Below, piece by piece: positions 45,732-55,967 of a DNA stretch of 64,000 nt (position 1 is its first letter; each line of letters opens with the position of its first letter). A program made the position numbers and the translations under genes. This DNA is from Microbacterium sp. SL75 (GTDB lineage Bacteria; Actinomycetota; Actinomycetes; Actinomycetales; Microbacteriaceae): NCBI RefSeq assembly GCF_026625865.1, contig NZ_CP113067.1, positions 1,240,001 to 1,304,000 of the forward strand, read 5' to 3'. Under the pieces are notes generated by a model. The model saw only the letters and a list, made by a program, of their open reading frames with translations. It searched no databases and was not told the DNA's origin.

Positions 45732-46361
45732 TCAACGACTGACGGTGGCGAGAAAGACCCGCGTCGGCTCCTCGAGGACACCCTCGCCGACGACTTCGAC
45801 AGAAACATCGCTGAGGCCGTACTTGCGCACCTGCTTCGAGGCGGCCTCGACCTCGGCACCGACATTGGCACCCTTGAGAAAGACCAGACGACCGCCGGGA
45901 CGCACCAGGGGAGCGGTGAACGGCAAAAGGGTCCGCAGAGCGCTCACCGCACGGGCTGTCGCGACGTCGAACACTCGACCCTCAGCCCACTCCTCGCCGC
46001 GCATACGCGCGACGGTGACGTTCTCCAATTCGAGCTCGGCCACCTGCTCCGACAACCACGCCGTACGGCGCTCCATGGGCTCGATGAGCGTCCACTCGAC
46101 GTCCGGTCGGGCGATGGCGAGCACGAGCCCGGGCAGGCCGGCACCAGAGCCCACGTCGACGGCGCGACCCTCGAAGAACGGCGCCGCGATAGCGCTGTTC
46201 AGAATGTGACGCGTCCACAGTCGCGGCACCTCGAGCGGGCCGATGAGCCCACGTTCCTCGCCGTGGACCGCGAGATTCTCGGTGAAGCGACGAGCCTTCT
46301 CGAGATTCACACCGAAGAGCGTCGATGCAGCACTCGGCTCGCTTTCGAGCTGTTCCGGCAT
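45732..46361 (-). CDS. rsmG: 16S rRNA (guanine527-N7)-methyltransferase
   Basis: A 209-residue RsmG (GidB) that methylates G527 of 16S rRNA with SAM. The SAM loop is V-D-V-G-S-G-A-G-L-P-G (about 69-79), after L-W-T-R-H-I-L-N-S, and E-P-M-E-R-R follows. It ends the khpB-rsmG side of the rpmH operon and lies eight bases after khpB. Loss of RsmG gives low-level streptomycin resistance in other bacteria. Confidence 0.95.
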   Translation of the reverse strand: MPEQLESEPSAASTLFGVNLEKARRFTENLAVHGEERGLIGPLEVPRLWTRHILNSAIAAPFFEGRAVDVGSGAGLPGLVLAIARPDVEWTLIEPMERRTAWLSEQVAELELENVTVARMRGEEWAEGRVFDVATARAVSALRTLLPFTAPLVRPGGRLVFLKGANVGAEVEAASKQVRKYGLSDVSVEVVGEGVLEEPTRVFLATVSR

Positions 46362-46369
46362 CCTGAGGC

Positions 46370-46873
46370 TCAGCCGCGGCGGAGCACGGTGTGACGATCG
46401 GCGCCCTCACCGAACGACTCGGACGAGAAACCGCGATCGGCCGCGATGTCGTGCACCAGCTTGCGCTCGTAGCTCGACATCGCCGGGAGCGATGCCTGAG
46501 ATGCACCCTCGTCGAGGCGAGCGATCGCCCGATCGACAAGGTTCTCGAGCTGACGCTGGCGCGCGTCCCGGGATCCACCGATATCGAGGATGAGCCGTGA
46601 GAACCGGCCCGTCGCATTCTGCACCGCGAGACGCGTGAGCTCCTGAAGAGCCTGCACCGTGTCGGGGTGCGAGAGGGTCGACAGAGCCGCCGCATCCTCG
46701 GCCTCGACAGAGACGTAGGCGCGTCCTGCGCGCACGTCCATGGCGAGGTCACCGTCGATATCGGCGATGTCGAGAAGGCCCTCGAGGTAGTCGGCGGCGA
46801 TGTCGCCTTCCTGCTCGAGCTGTTCCTCGGTGGCGGCAGTCTGCTCGGGTGCGATCTGATCGGACGTCGTCAT
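46370..46873 (-). CDS. khpB: RNA-binding protein KhpB (Jag), KH-R3H
   Basis: A 167-residue RNA-binding protein. The acidic Gln/Glu-rich start is followed by a KH-like domain (about 35-95) and an R3H domain at the C-terminus (Y-E-R-K-L-V-H-D-I-A-A-D-R-G-F, the R-x-x-x-H motif being R136-x-x-x-H140). Its usual place is between yidC and rsmG, as here, 15 bases after yidC. It lacks the N-terminal Jag domain of Firmicutes, as is normal in Actinobacteria. Confidence 0.92.
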   Translation of the reverse strand: MTTSDQIAPEQTAATEEQLEQEGDIAADYLEGLLDIADIDGDLAMDVRAGRAYVSVEAEDAAALSTLSHPDTVQALQELTRLAVQNATGRFSRLILDIGGSRDARQRQLENLVDRAIARLDEGASQASLPAMSSYERKLVHDIAADRGFSSESFGEGADRHTVLRRG

Positions 46874-46888
46874 CGTGATCTCCGGTTC

Positions 46889-47965
46889 TCAGGAGGCGGG
46901 TGCGGAACCGGCGTTGCCAGCGGGTCCACCCGCAGCGCCGGTGTTCTTCGTGGACTGCTGCTGCTTCTTCGCGCGCTGCTTGCCCACCGGCTGCTGGCGC
47001 TTCGGCTGGGCCGCACGAGCCTTCTCGGTCTCTTCGAGCAGTCGCTGCTGCTCAGCGCGGTACTTCTCGATGGGAACGACCTTGCCCGACGAATCGATGG
47101 CCTTGCCCTTGCGCGCCAGGCGCTCCTCGCGAGCCTTCGCGGCGTCGGAACCGGGAGTCGGCATCTCGCGGATGACCACGAACTGCTGAACCATCGTCCA
47201 CAGGTTGCTCACGAACCAGTAGATGACGACACCGAGCGGGAAGAACACACCCGAGAAGATGAACGCCAGCGGCAGGATGTAGAGCATGATCTTCTGCATC
47301 TGGTACGCCTGACCGGTCTTGGCCTCGGGCGACAGGTTCTTCGAGATGATCTGCAGCTGCGTGAAGAACTGCGAGCCGATCATGAGCACGACGAGCGTCA
47401 GCAGAATCGCGACGGTGACCTGGCCATCGGCCTGCCCCCATGCGGTGACCAGGTTGACGTGCATGGATGCCACATCGAACAGGCGCGCGTCGTAGAACTC
47501 GGTCGTCAGTTCGGGAGTCAGCAGACCCACACCGCCGATACCGCTGGCGGCGTGCTTCGACACGTCGTTCAGCACGCTGAACAGCGCGAAGAAGATCGGC
47601 ATCTGCACGAGGAGGGGCAGGCAGCTCGAAACCGGCGTCGTCCCGTGCTTCTTGTACAGCGCCATGGTCTCGCGGCTCATCGCCTCGCGGGACAGCTGGT
47701 CGCGCTTGCCCTTGTACTTCTCCTGCACCTTGCGCAGCTCGGGAGCGATCTCCATCATCTTGCGCTGGCTCTTGATCTGCTTCACGAAGAGCGGGATCAG
47801 GGCGGCGCGCACGATGAGCACGAGGCCCACGATCGACAGAACCCAGGTGAGGCCGGCCGCGGGAGCCATGCCCAACGCGGTGAAAAGGGCGTGCCACCCC
47901 ACCAGCACGAGTTCGACCACCCATTTCAGTGGCCAGAGGATGGTCCCAATGAGATCGAATTGCAC
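46889..47965 (-). CDS. yidC: Membrane protein insertase YidC
   Basis: A 358-residue insertase that places membrane proteins with or without Sec. The core has five membrane segments with the conserved hydrophilic-groove Arg in V-R-A-A-L-I-P-L, the coiled K-S-Q-R-K-M-M-E-I-A-P-E-L-R-K loop, and T-T-P-V-S-S-C-L-P-L-L-V-Q-M-P-I-F. The tail is Lys/Gln/Arg-rich, probably for ribosome contact. GTG at 47965 is chosen for the GAAAGGA site and the hydrophobic N-terminus; the frame further upstream is a shadow of yidD. Confidence 0.94.
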   Translation of the reverse strand: MQFDLIGTILWPLKWVVELVLVGWHALFTALGMAPAAGLTWVLSIVGLVLIVRAALIPLFVKQIKSQRKMMEIAPELRKVQEKYKGKRDQLSREAMSRETMALYKKHGTTPVSSCLPLLVQMPIFFALFSVLNDVSKHAASGIGGVGLLTPELTTEFYDARLFDVASMHVNLVTAWGQADGQVTVAILLTLVVLMIGSQFFTQLQIISKNLSPEAKTGQAYQMQKIMLYILPLAFIFSGVFFPLGVVIYWFVSNLWTMVQQFVVIREMPTPGSDAAKAREERLARKGKAIDSSGKVVPIEKYRAEQQRLLEETEKARAAQPKRQQPVGKQRAKKQQQSTKNTGAAGGPAGNAGSAPAS

Positions 47966-47967
47966 GA

Positions 47968-48324
47968 TCAGTCCTTTCGGGAGGGCACGACGAATCCGTG
48001 CCGAGTGAGTTCGTGGCGGAAGGCCCGATGAGGACGGGCGTCGTCGATGCCACCCTGAGCCCAGGGATGACAGCGTGCGAGACGGGCCGCGGTGAACGCG
48101 ATGCCCTTCACGAGTCCATGCTGCTGCACGGCACCCACCGAATAGGCGGAGCAGGACGGGTAGTACTTGCACACGTCGCCGTAGACGTGCGAGATCGTCG
48201 CTCGATACGCGTGCAACAGCGCCAGCCCCGCATTGCGGGGGAGGAGCGGGATGGATGCCATGACACCGTCGGCCGTGAGCCGACCGGCCCCCGTAGACGA
48301 GGTCGGGAGAGTCGAGGCACTCAT
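47968..48324 (-). CDS. yidD: Membrane insertion efficiency factor YidD
   Basis: A 118-residue YidD with the core motif C-K-Y-Y-P-S-C-S-A-Y and R-L-x-R-C-H-P-W preceded by a short hydrophobic helix. It assists YidC. The start ATG at 48324 overlaps the rnpA stop (ATGA); yidC begins two bases after its stop. The length exceeds many YidDs because of an N-terminal Ser/Thr/Gly tail. Confidence 0.93.
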   Translation of the reverse strand: MSASTLPTSSTGAGRLTADGVMASIPLLPRNAGLALLHAYRATISHVYGDVCKYYPSCSAYSVGAVQQHGLVKGIAFTAARLARCHPWAQGGIDDARPHRAFRHELTRHGFVVPSRKD

Positions 48325-48659
48325 ACCGATGCTTTTCGTTCGAGGCATCGCACCACTTCGGCGCGGAGCGTCGGATAGTCGACGGTCGCGGCCGAGGGCA
48401 GCGCACGGATGACAATCGAGGCGCCCCCGCGAACAGACGGGAGCGCCTCGGCGCACACCGCCTTGAGGCGGCGGCGAATGGTGTTGCGGGTGACTGCGGA
48501 GCCGACCTGTCGACTCACGATGAAGCCGAACCGGGGCGAATCGGTCTCAGCCGAGGTTCCGACGTAGGTCACGGTGTGCGCTCCGGCACAGCGAGTGCCC
48601 CGTCGGACCGTGGCTTTGTAGTCCGATCCGCGGGTGAGTCGGTTCGGCTTCGCGAGCAC
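48321..48659 (-). CDS. rnpA: Ribonuclease P protein component
   Basis: A 112-residue basic protein that aids RNase P RNA in 5' tRNA processing. It has L-A-K-P-N-R-L-T-R-G-S-D-Y at the start and the RNR motif region V-T-R-N-T-I-R-R-R-L-K in the middle. The GTG at 48659 gives the usual N-terminus and length. It overlaps yidD and follows rpmH by eight bases. Confidence 0.94.
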   Translation of the reverse strand: MLAKPNRLTRGSDYKATVRRGTRCAGAHTVTYVGTSAETDSPRFGFIVSRQVGSAVTRNTIRRRLKAVCAEALPSVRGGASIVIRALPSAATVDYPTLRAEVVRCLERKASV

Positions 48660-48667
48660 CGGGTCCG

Positions 48668-48805
48668 TCAGGCCGAGAGCTCGGTGCGGCCCTTGGCGCG
48701 ACGTGCGGCCAGGATGCCACGGCCGGCACGCGTACGCATGCGGGCGCGGAAGCCGTGCTTCTTGGCGCGGCGGCGGTTGTTGGGCTGGAAGGTGCGCTTG
48801 CTCAT
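48668..48805 (-). CDS. rpmH: Ribosomal protein L34
   Basis: A 45-residue basic protein [20 protein letters not shown] and on to an Ala/Arg-rich tail ending in E-L-S-A, unmistakable L34. It is the first gene of the leftward rpmH-rnpA-yidD-yidC-khpB-rsmG transcript and is divergent from dnaA. The ATG at 48805 follows a GGAG site. Confidence 0.97.
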   Translation of the reverse strand: MSKRTFQPNNRRRAKKHGFRARMRTRAGRGILAARRAKGRTELSA

Positions 48806-49100
48806 GGGTCACTCCGGAGGTGATGTCGCCCGATGCTCTTCTGCCGGGGACGGGGGTCGGGACTGCCGTATAGGCATAAGTCAACCGACTAAGGCTACGT
48901 CGAGCGCGGCGTTAACTCAAACCGAGAACGCGACCGCCCATTATCCCCAGGCGTTGTACACAAGCGTGGAAAAGACACGCGGCCGCGTCCTACAGTGGAT
49001 TTTGCTCCGACAGGGCCTCGAACTAGCGTGGCCCCGGAAGTTATCCACAGGTTCGACGCGACACGTCGATCACCCGTCGCGTCAAGACCCCGGAGGGGCT
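48806..49100. promoter_or_regulatory. rpmH-dnaA divergent region with DnaA boxes
   Basis: A 295-bp stretch with no gene. It carries one perfect DnaA box (TTATCCACA, 49041-49049) and two near matches (TTATCCCCA at 48941 and TTGTACACA at 48954). It must contain the promoters for dnaA and rpmH. DnaA binding here would allow autoregulation, as in other Actinobacteria. Confidence 0.8.
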
Positions 49101-50522
49101 ATGTCTCTGCACGAAGCACCGGATGTACCCGTCTGGTCATCCGTGTTGGACCAGCTTCTCACCGACGACCGCGTCACCCCGCAGCTGCACGGCTTCCTGA
49201 ACCTCGCCGTTCCGCAGGGCGTCATGGGGGGCACCCTCTATCTCGACGTGCCGAACGACCTCACGGCAGCCCAGTTCAACAAGCGCATGCGCACGCCGAT
49301 CCTCGAGGCACTCGCCCACGTGCAGGGAGAAGATCCTCAGATCGGCACGTTCCGCGTCGTCGTGAACCCCGATGTGATCGAGACGCAGCGCAGCTCCTCC
49401 GCCGCTCCGCGGGAAGAGCGCCCGCAGGCGGCACCCGCGCTCTCGACCATCAACGAGCAGGCTCCCGAGCCGATCGTCCCGGCGTCACGGAACGACACCC
49501 GCCTCAACCCGAAGTACACCTTCGACAACTTCGTCATCGGCCAGTCCAACCGTTTCGCGCACGCCGCGGCGGTCGCTGTCGCCGAAGCGCCGGCCAAGGC
49601 GTACAACCCGCTCTTCATCTACGGCGACTCGGGACTCGGCAAGACCCACCTCCTGCATGCGATCGGCGACTACGCCGCGAGCATGTACGCCGGCATCCGG
49701 GTCCGCTACGTCTCGAGCGAAGAGTTCACGAACGACTTCATCAACTCGATCGCCAACAACCGGGGCTCGGCTTTCCAGGCGCGCTATCGCGACGTCGACA
49801 TCCTGCTGATCGACGACATCCAGTTCCTGCAGGGCCGTGCCGAAACGCAGGAAGCCTTCTTCCACACGTTCAACACGCTGCACGACCACGACAAGCAGGT
49901 GGTCATCACGAGCGACCTGCCGCCGAAACAGCTGACCGGCTTCGAAGACCGCATGCGCAGCCGCTTCGAGTGGGGTCTGATCACCGACGTCCAGGCGCCC
50001 GACCTCGAGACGCGCATCGCGATCCTCCGTAAGAAGGCGCAGAGCGAACGACTTCTCATTCCCGACGACGTGCTCGAATACATCGCCACGGTCGTCTCGT
50101 CGAACATCCGCGAGCTCGAGGGCGCCCTCATCCGTGTCTCCGCGTTCGCCAGTCTGAATCGCTCGACGCTCGACATGTCGCTCGCCCAGACGGTCCTTCG
50201 CGACATCATCGACCAGGACGACGCGAACGTGATCTCGCCGACGGACATCATCACGGCGACCGCGCAGTACTTCAAGCTGTCGGTCGACGACCTCTACGGT
50301 TCGAGCCGCTCGCAGGCGGTGGCCACCGCGCGTCAGATCGCGATGTACCTCTGCCGTGAGCGCACGAGCCTCTCGCTCCCCAAGATCGGGCAGCTGTTCG
50401 GGAACCGCGATCACACGACCGTGATGTACGCGTACAAGAAGATCAGCGACCTCATGAAGGAGCGTCGATCGATCTTCAATCAGGTTTCGGAGATCACCAG
50501 CCAGCTCGGCCGCATGCGCTGA
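49101..50522 (+). CDS. dnaA: Chromosomal replication initiator DnaA
   Basis: A 473-residue initiator. Domain I (1-85) interacts with helicase; a Pro/Glu linker (about 95-130) follows; the AAA+ domain III has Walker A G-D-S-G-L-G-K-T (175-182) and Walker B L-L-I-D-D-I-Q-F; domain IV ends with the DNA-binding G-N-R-D-H-T-T-V-M signature. Homology starts exactly at the ATG at 49101, which has GGAGG upstream. A terminator follows at 50535. Confidence 0.98.
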   Translation: MSLHEAPDVPVWSSVLDQLLTDDRVTPQLHGFLNLAVPQGVMGGTLYLDVPNDLTAAQFNKRMRTPILEALAHVQGEDPQIGTFRVVVNPDVIETQRSSSAAPREERPQAAPALSTINEQAPEPIVPASRNDTRLNPKYTFDNFVIGQSNRFAHAAAVAVAEAPAKAYNPLFIYGDSGLGKTHLLHAIGDYAASMYAGIRVRYVSSEEFTNDFINSIANNRGSAFQARYRDVDILLIDDIQFLQGRAETQEAFFHTFNTLHDHDKQVVITSDLPPKQLTGFEDRMRSRFEWGLITDVQAPDLETRIAILRKKAQSERLLIPDDVLEYIATVVSSNIRELEGALIRVSAFASLNRSTLDMSLAQTVLRDIIDQDDANVISPTDIITATAQYFKLSVDDLYGSSRSQAVATARQIAMYLCRERTSLSLPKIGQLFGNRDHTTVMYAYKKISDLMKERRSIFNQVSEITSQLGRMR

Positions 50523-50534
50523 GCGCCTGTCTCC

Positions 50535-50580
50535 CGAAGGGGCCCGACCACCACCGGTGGCTCGGGCCCCTTCGCTTTTT
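50535..50580 (+). terminator. Terminator after dnaA
   Basis: A 13-bp GC-rich stem (50535-50547 with 50562-50574), extended by inner CCACC/GGTGG pairing, ends in a T-run (CTTTTT). A classic rho-independent terminator 13 bp after the dnaA stop. Confidence 0.9.
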
Positions 50581-50973
50581 CTGCCTCTGACCGGGCGTGG
50601 AGCGTCTCTCACGGGGTGTTTCCGGGGTGGTTCTACACAGTGTGGAAAACCTGTGGATAACTCGATTTTCCTCGGGATGATCTGTGCACTGAGGCGTTAA
50701 CGCTGTGGAGGAGCAGGGGGAGGTCGTCGCGACGACCGGTGTTAACTCGACAGGCTCTCCGCAGCTCGTCCACAGTTAACAGACCCCTGGTTCCCTGCTG
50801 TTAACAAGCGTGTCGCGAGTTATCCACACTCTCCACAGCTGTTAACAAGATGAAGATCCAAGTTCTTTGTTAAGAGAGATTCGATGACCTTGCCGTGGGG
50901 ACGTCGCTCGGCGGGCGTCACCGCAAGGGGGCACTAGCATGGGTAAGCCATACCCGCCGTCAAGGGAGCACCC
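50581..50973. other. Origin of replication (oriC), dnaA-dnaN spacer
   Basis: The gene-free spacer between dnaA and dnaN. It contains perfect DnaA boxes at 50652-50660 (reverse orientation) and 50820-50828, and near matches at 50641, 50766 and 50829. GTTAAC recurs about five times between 50697 and 50850, and the sequence before dnaN (50840-50885) is richer in A and T, a candidate unwinding element. Position, boxes and the dnaA-dnaN context all support oriC; boundaries are approximate. Confidence 0.88.
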
Positions 50974-52125
50974 GTGAAGTTCCACGTCAATCGCGATGTG
51001 TTCAGCGAAGCCGTCTCGTTCGTGGTCAAGCTCCTGCCCCAGCGAAACCCGCAGCCGATCCTGGCCGGTGTGCTCATCGAGGCCAACGAACAGGGACTGA
51101 CCCTGGCCGCCTTCGATTACGAGGCTTCGGCGCGCACGACGATCGAGGCGACCGTCGACGAGCCCGGCACGATCCTGGTGCACGGCCGACTCCTCAGCGA
51201 CATTGCGAGCCGTCTGCCCAACGCTCCGATCCAGATCACGGTCGACGACGACGGTGGCATCCTGCTGACCTGCGGCTCCGCGCGCTTCACCCTCGCCTCC
51301 ATGCCCGTGCAGGAGTACCCGGCCATCCCCGAGGTCACGGGCGAGTCCGGTCTCGTTCCCGCGGACGAGTTCGCCACGGCGATCGCACAGGTCGCGTTCG
51401 CGGCCTCGCGCGACGACGTGACCCCCGTCCTCACCGGCGTGCAGCTCGAGGTCTCCGGCACCCGCTTGAGCCTGGTCGCAACCGACCGCTACCGCGTCGC
51501 GCTCCGCGAGATCCCGTGGGATGGCGGAGCCGTGGCATCCGATGAGACCACTTCCGCTCTCGTGCCCGCGCGTACGCTGCAGGAAGTCGGCAAGACCTTC
51601 GCTCACAGCGGCGACATCTCCATCGCCTTCTCGGGCTCGGGCGACCGCGAGATCATCGCTTTCTCGTCGGGCAACAAGACCGTCACGTCGTTGCTCATCA
51701 AGGGCAACTTCCCGCCCGTGCGCCGGCTCTTCCCCGCGCAGACCGAACACCACAGCGTGGTCAACACCGCCGAGCTCGTCGAAGCGGTCCGTCGCGTGGC
51801 CCTCGTGCTCGATCGCTCCGCGCCGCTGCGTTTCACCTTCGGCCCCGACGGCGTCTCGATGGACGCGGCCGGTACCGAGCAGGCGCGCGCGACCGAGTCG
51901 GTCGACGCGACGCTCGTGGGCGACGAGGTCACTCTCGGCCTGAATCCGCAGTACCTCATCGAATCGCTCGGTGCCGTCCGCAGCGAGTTCACGCGCATCA
52001 CCTTCACCTCGAGCGACAACGCGAACAAGCTCAGCCCCGTGCTGGTCACCCCGCAGACGTCGGTCGAGAAGGGCGGCGAGGGGACGTTCAAGTACCTCCT
52101 GCAGCCCAACCTGCTGTTGCGCTGA
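50974..52125 (+). CDS. dnaN: DNA polymerase III sliding clamp (beta)
   Basis: A 383-residue beta clamp with the three-domain layout: F-H-V-N-R-D-V-F-S-E-A-V at the start, R-x-x-x-V-A-T-D-R-Y-R-V-A in the centre (L-V-A-T-D-R-Y-R) and a C-terminal domain ending P-N-L-L-L-R. GTG start; GGGAG precedes it. It forms a dimeric ring that tethers the polymerase. recF follows after 47 bp. Confidence 0.97.
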   Translation: MKFHVNRDVFSEAVSFVVKLLPQRNPQPILAGVLIEANEQGLTLAAFDYEASARTTIEATVDEPGTILVHGRLLSDIASRLPNAPIQITVDDDGGILLTCGSARFTLASMPVQEYPAIPEVTGESGLVPADEFATAIAQVAFAASRDDVTPVLTGVQLEVSGTRLSLVATDRYRVALREIPWDGGAVASDETTSALVPARTLQEVGKTFAHSGDISIAFSGSGDREIIAFSSGNKTVTSLLIKGNFPPVRRLFPAQTEHHSVVNTAELVEAVRRVALVLDRSAPLRFTFGPDGVSMDAAGTEQARATESVDATLVGDEVTLGLNPQYLIESLGAVRSEFTRITFTSSDNANKLSPVLVTPQTSVEKGGEGTFKYLLQPNLLLR

Positions 52126-52172
52126 GCGGCAACCCACGCTGCCGTGTCGGAGGCGGCGGGTAGTCTGACTCG

Positions 52173-53327
52173 GTGATCGTGGAGCAGCTCGGACTGAAGG
52201 ACTTCCGCAATTACGCGGAAGCCGATGTCATGCTCTCCCCGGGGGCGAACGTGTTCGTCGGCCGCAACGGCCAGGGCAAGACGAACCTGGTCGAGGCGGT
52301 GGCGTATCTTGCGACTCTCGGCTCGCACCGCGTCTCCAACGACGCCCCTCTCGTGAAAGACGGGACGGATGCCGCGATCGTCCGCGCCCGGCTCGCCCAC
52401 GGTGAGCGCAGCGTCCTGCTCGAGCTGCAGCTGAACCGCCAGGGCACGAACAAGGCCCGCGTCAACGGCGTCAACGTCCGCACTTCCGAGCTCCCCCGGT
52501 ACGCACAGGTGGTCCTCTTCGCCCCCGAAGACCTGCAGATCGTGCGAGGCGACCCCTCCGCCCGCCGCCGGTTCGCCGATCAGCTCATCGTCCAGCGCAC
52601 CCCGCGCATGGCCGGAGTGCTCGGCGACTACGATCGCGTGCTCCGCCAGCGCAGCGCCCTGTTGAAGTCGGCGCGCGCTCGGGGACTCCGCGGCGAGGCG
52701 CTGAGCACTCTCGACGTCTGGGACGACAAGCTCGTCACCCTGGGCACCGAGGTGATCGAGGCGCGAAGCGCGCTGGCATCCGACCTCTCCGATCCCGTGG
52801 CCACGGCCTATGCAGCGATCGCCGGCGCCGACCACGAACCGCGGCTGTCGTGGGCGCTCTCCGTGGGCGGCGGCGACCCCGAAGAGGGGGATGCCGTCGA
52901 CGGCGCGCGATCGAGCGAGCCTCTGGCCGATCAGTTCCGAGCAGCCCTCGCGGCGAAGCGTTCGGCTGAGCTCGAGCGCGGTCTGACCCTCGTGGGCCCG
53001 CACCGCGACGATCTGGTGCTGCGCGTTCGGGGTCTGCCGGTCAAGGGCTACGCCTCGCACGGAGAGTCGTGGTCGGTCGCGCTCGCTCTGCGCCTGGCAT
53101 CCGCCGAACTCCTCCGCGCCGAGTCGCGTCTGGGCGACCCGGTTCTCATCCTCGACGACGTGTTCGCCGAGCTCGACGCCGGCCGCCGCACCCGACTGGC
53201 CGAGCTGGCCGGTGGCTACGAGCAGGTCATCGTCACCTCGGCCGTCGAAGAAGATGTGCCCGATGTCTTGCGGGCACACGTCGTCCGCGTCGAGGCGGGC
53301 CGCATCGAGGAGCCCCGCGGTGAGTGA
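52173..53327 (+). CDS. recF: DNA repair and recombination protein RecF
   Basis: A 384-residue ABC/SMC-type ATPase. Walker A is G-R-N-G-Q-G-K-T-N (31-39), the signature region is S-H-G-E-S-W-S-V-A-L-A-L and Walker B is L-I-L-D-D-V-F-A-E-L-D. It loads RecA at gaps with RecO and RecR. GTG start at 52173 with TAGTCT a few bases upstream. The stop lies inside the first codons of the next gene. Confidence 0.96.
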   Translation: MIVEQLGLKDFRNYAEADVMLSPGANVFVGRNGQGKTNLVEAVAYLATLGSHRVSNDAPLVKDGTDAAIVRARLAHGERSVLLELQLNRQGTNKARVNGVNVRTSELPRYAQVVLFAPEDLQIVRGDPSARRRFADQLIVQRTPRMAGVLGDYDRVLRQRSALLKSARARGLRGEALSTLDVWDDKLVTLGTEVIEARSALASDLSDPVATAYAAIAGADHEPRLSWALSVGGGDPEEGDAVDGARSSEPLADQFRAALAAKRSAELERGLTLVGPHRDDLVLRVRGLPVKGYASHGESWSVALALRLASAELLRAESRLGDPVLILDDVFAELDAGRRTRLAELAGGYEQVIVTSAVEEDVPDVLRAHVVRVEAGRIEEPRGE

Positions 53328-53808
53328 CGACGCCGAGATCCCCGAAACGATGTCGACCTACTTGCGGCTTCGTGGGCTCGAGCCCTCTCCGTACCGCAAG
53401 AAGAAGCGTCGTCGTCGGGCGGACGACGGCGAGAACGCTCCCTTCAGCCCGGGCCGCGACCCGCGCGGTCTGGGCGATGTGATCTCGGCGCTGACCCAGT
53501 CGGCGGGGTGGGAGCCCCAACTCTCGCGCGAGGACCTCGTGCGCACGTGGGATCAGGTAGCCGGAGCCGACACTGCGGCGCACACGCGCCCGGTGGCCCT
53601 CGAGAACGGAACGCTCACCGTTCAGGCCGATTCGACGGCGTGGGCCAAGCAGTTGCAGTTCATGCGCGCGCAGATCCTGTCGGAGATCCTCCGGCGCTTC
53701 CCCGAGGCCGGTGTCGAGGCGATCCGGTTCGTAGGCCCGGACGTCCCCTCTTGGAAATGGGGGCCCAGAGCCGTTCCAGGCCGCGGTCCGCGCGATACCT
53801 ACGGCTGA
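53320..53808 (+). CDS. DUF721/DciA-like protein
   Basis: A 162-residue protein that begins at GTG 53320, eight bases before the recF stop. A basic patch (Y-R-K-K-K-R-R-R-R near residue 22) is followed by the DUF721 core ([17 protein letters not shown]). DUF721 proteins located after recF are homologues of DciA, the ancestral loader of the DnaB helicase in bacteria lacking DnaC/DnaI. M-S-T-Y-L-R-L at 53350 is an alternative start. Confidence 0.88.
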   Translation: MSDDAEIPETMSTYLRLRGLEPSPYRKKKRRRRADDGENAPFSPGRDPRGLGDVISALTQSAGWEPQLSREDLVRTWDQVAGADTAAHTRPVALENGTLTVQADSTAWAKQLQFMRAQILSEILRRFPEAGVEAIRFVGPDVPSWKWGPRAVPGRGPRDTYG

Positions 53809-53927
53809 GTCATGGTCGATCCCGGCTCGACGCGATTTATCCCCGCGTAGGGGCGTACAAGCCATTTCGAGAGCCCTTCCGCGATAGGATGGGAGTTCCG
53901 ACGAATCGATCTGGAGCGCGCGTACCT

Positions 53928-55967
53928 ATGACGTCCGAAAACCCCGACAGCGTTTCCGAGGAACCCGAAGTCCCCGCCGCGGCGAAGAAGGTTCCCAACG
54001 AGTACGGGGCGGACGCCATCCAGGTGCTCGAGGGCCTCGAGGCCGTTCGCAAGCGTCCCGGTATGTACATCGGCTCCACGGGTGAGCGCGGTCTGCACCA
54101 CCTCGTGCAAGAGATCGTCGACAACTCCGTCGACGAGGCGCTGGCCGGCTACTGCGACACGATCCAGGTCACGATCCTCGGTGACGGCGCCGTGCGCGTG
54201 GTCGACAACGGCCGCGGCATCCCGGTCGACATGCACCGCACCGAGGGCAAGTCCACCGTCGAGGTCGTGCTCACCGTGCTGCACGCCGGCGGAAAGTTCG
54301 GCGGGGGCGGCTACGCCGTCTCGGGCGGTCTGCACGGTGTCGGCTCGTCGGTCGTGAACGCCCTCTCCACGCGCCTCGAGGTCGAGGTCCGGCGCCAGGG
54401 GCACGTGTGGCGTCAGTCGTTCCGCGACGGCGGTGTGCCGCTCGCTCCGCTCTCGAAGGACGAAGAGAGCGACGAGACGGGAACGACGATCACCTTCTGG
54501 CCGGATGCCACGATCTTCGACACCATCGACTTCGACTACGACACCCTGCGCACGCGCTTCCAGCAGATGGCCTTCCTCAACAAGGGCCTGCGCATCAGCC
54601 TGCGCGACGAGCGTCCGCAGTCCGTCATCACGGAGGGCGAACCGGGCGAAGAGGTCACCGAAGCCCGTCACGACACGTTCCTCTACGAGCGTGGGCTCGT
54701 CGACTACGTCGAGCACCTCAACCGCGTGCGCAAGGCCGACGTGATCAACGACGAGATCATCGAGGTCGAGTCCGAGGACACCGATCGAAAGATCGCCCTC
54801 GAGCTCGCGATGCAGTGGACGACCGCATACACCGAGAACGTCTTCACCTACGCGAACACGATCAACACCCACGAAGGCGGCACTCACGAAGAGGGTTTCC
54901 GCGCCGCGCTGACGACGCTCGTGAACCGTTACGCCCGCGCGAACAACCTCCTCAAAGAGAAGGACGACAACCTCACCGGCGACGACATCCGCGAGGGTCT
55001 CACCGCGGTCATTTCGGTCAAGCTGTCGGAACCGCAGTTCGAGGGTCAGACCAAGACCAAACTCGGAAACACCGAGGCGCGCGCCTACGTGCAGAAGGTC
55101 GTGGGCGACAAGCTCGGCGATTGGTTCGACCGCAATCCGGGTCAGGCCAAGAACATCATCCGCAAGGCGATCGACGCCGCGACCGCGCGCCTCGCCGCGC
55201 GCAAGGCACGCGAGACCGCTCGCCGTAAGAGCGTGTTCGAGTCGGCCGCGATGCCCGACAAGCTGAAGGACTGCACCTCGAAGGATCCCTCGATCAGCGA
55301 GATCTTCCTCGTCGAGGGTGACTCGGCCGGTGGCTCCGCGGTGCAGGGTCGCGATCCGCACACGCAGGCAATCCTGGCGCTGCGCGGCAAGATCCTGAAC
55401 GTCGAGCGCGCGCGTCTCGACCGCGCCCTGGGCAACAAGGAAGTCCAGGCCATGATCCAGGCCTTCGGCACGGGCATCGGCGAAGACTTCGACATGGCCA
55501 AGGCGCGGTATCACAAGATCGTGTTGATGGCCGATGCCGACGTCGACGGTCAGCACATCACGACGCTGTTGCTCACGTTGTTGTTCCGCTACATGCGCGG
55601 GCTCATCGAGGCCGGCTACGTCTACCTCGCTCAGCCGCCGCTGTACCGACTGAAGTGGTCGAACCACCCCCACGAGTACGCGTACAGCGACCGCGAGCGC
55701 GACGCGATGCTGATCGACGGACAGGCCTCCGGTCGCCGCATCCCCAAGGACAACGGCATCCAGCGCTACAAGGGTCTCGGCGAGATGAACGATCACGAGC
55801 TGTGGGAGACCACGATGGACCCGCAGACGCGCACGCTGAAGCAGGTCACGATCGACGACGCCGCCGCAGCCGACGAGATCTTCTCGGTGCTCATGGGCGA
55901 GGACGTCGAGTCGCGACGCAGCTTCATCCAGCGCAACGCCAAAGACGTCCGCTTCCTCGACATCTGA
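53928..55967 (+). CDS. gyrB: DNA gyrase subunit B
   Basis: A 679-residue ATPase subunit. The GHKL ATPase has [23 protein letters not shown] and G-L-H-G-V-G; the TOPRIM part has [14 protein letters not shown] and D-A-D-V-D-G-Q-H-I. The ATG at 53928 gives a normal acidic N-terminus; an earlier in-frame ATG at 53889 would add 13 residues and lies in the promoter region. gyrA follows after 36 bp. Confidence 0.98.
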   Translation: MTSENPDSVSEEPEVPAAAKKVPNEYGADAIQVLEGLEAVRKRPGMYIGSTGERGLHHLVQEIVDNSVDEALAGYCDTIQVTILGDGAVRVVDNGRGIPVDMHRTEGKSTVEVVLTVLHAGGKFGGGGYAVSGGLHGVGSSVVNALSTRLEVEVRRQGHVWRQSFRDGGVPLAPLSKDEESDETGTTITFWPDATIFDTIDFDYDTLRTRFQQMAFLNKGLRISLRDERPQSVITEGEPGEEVTEARHDTFLYERGLVDYVEHLNRVRKADVINDEIIEVESEDTDRKIALELAMQWTTAYTENVFTYANTINTHEGGTHEEGFRAALTTLVNRYARANNLLKEKDDNLTGDDIREGLTAVISVKLSEPQFEGQTKTKLGNTEARAYVQKVVGDKLGDWFDRNPGQAKNIIRKAIDAATARLAARKARETARRKSVFESAAMPDKLKDCTSKDPSISEIFLVEGDSAGGSAVQGRDPHTQAILALRGKILNVERARLDRALGNKEVQAMIQAFGTGIGEDFDMAKARYHKIVLMADADVDGQHITTLLLTLLFRYMRGLIEAGYVYLAQPPLYRLKWSNHPHEYAYSDRERDAMLIDGQASGRRIPKDNGIQRYKGLGEMNDHELWETTMDPQTRTLKQVTIDDAAAADEIFSVLMGEDVESRRSFIQRNAKDVRFLDI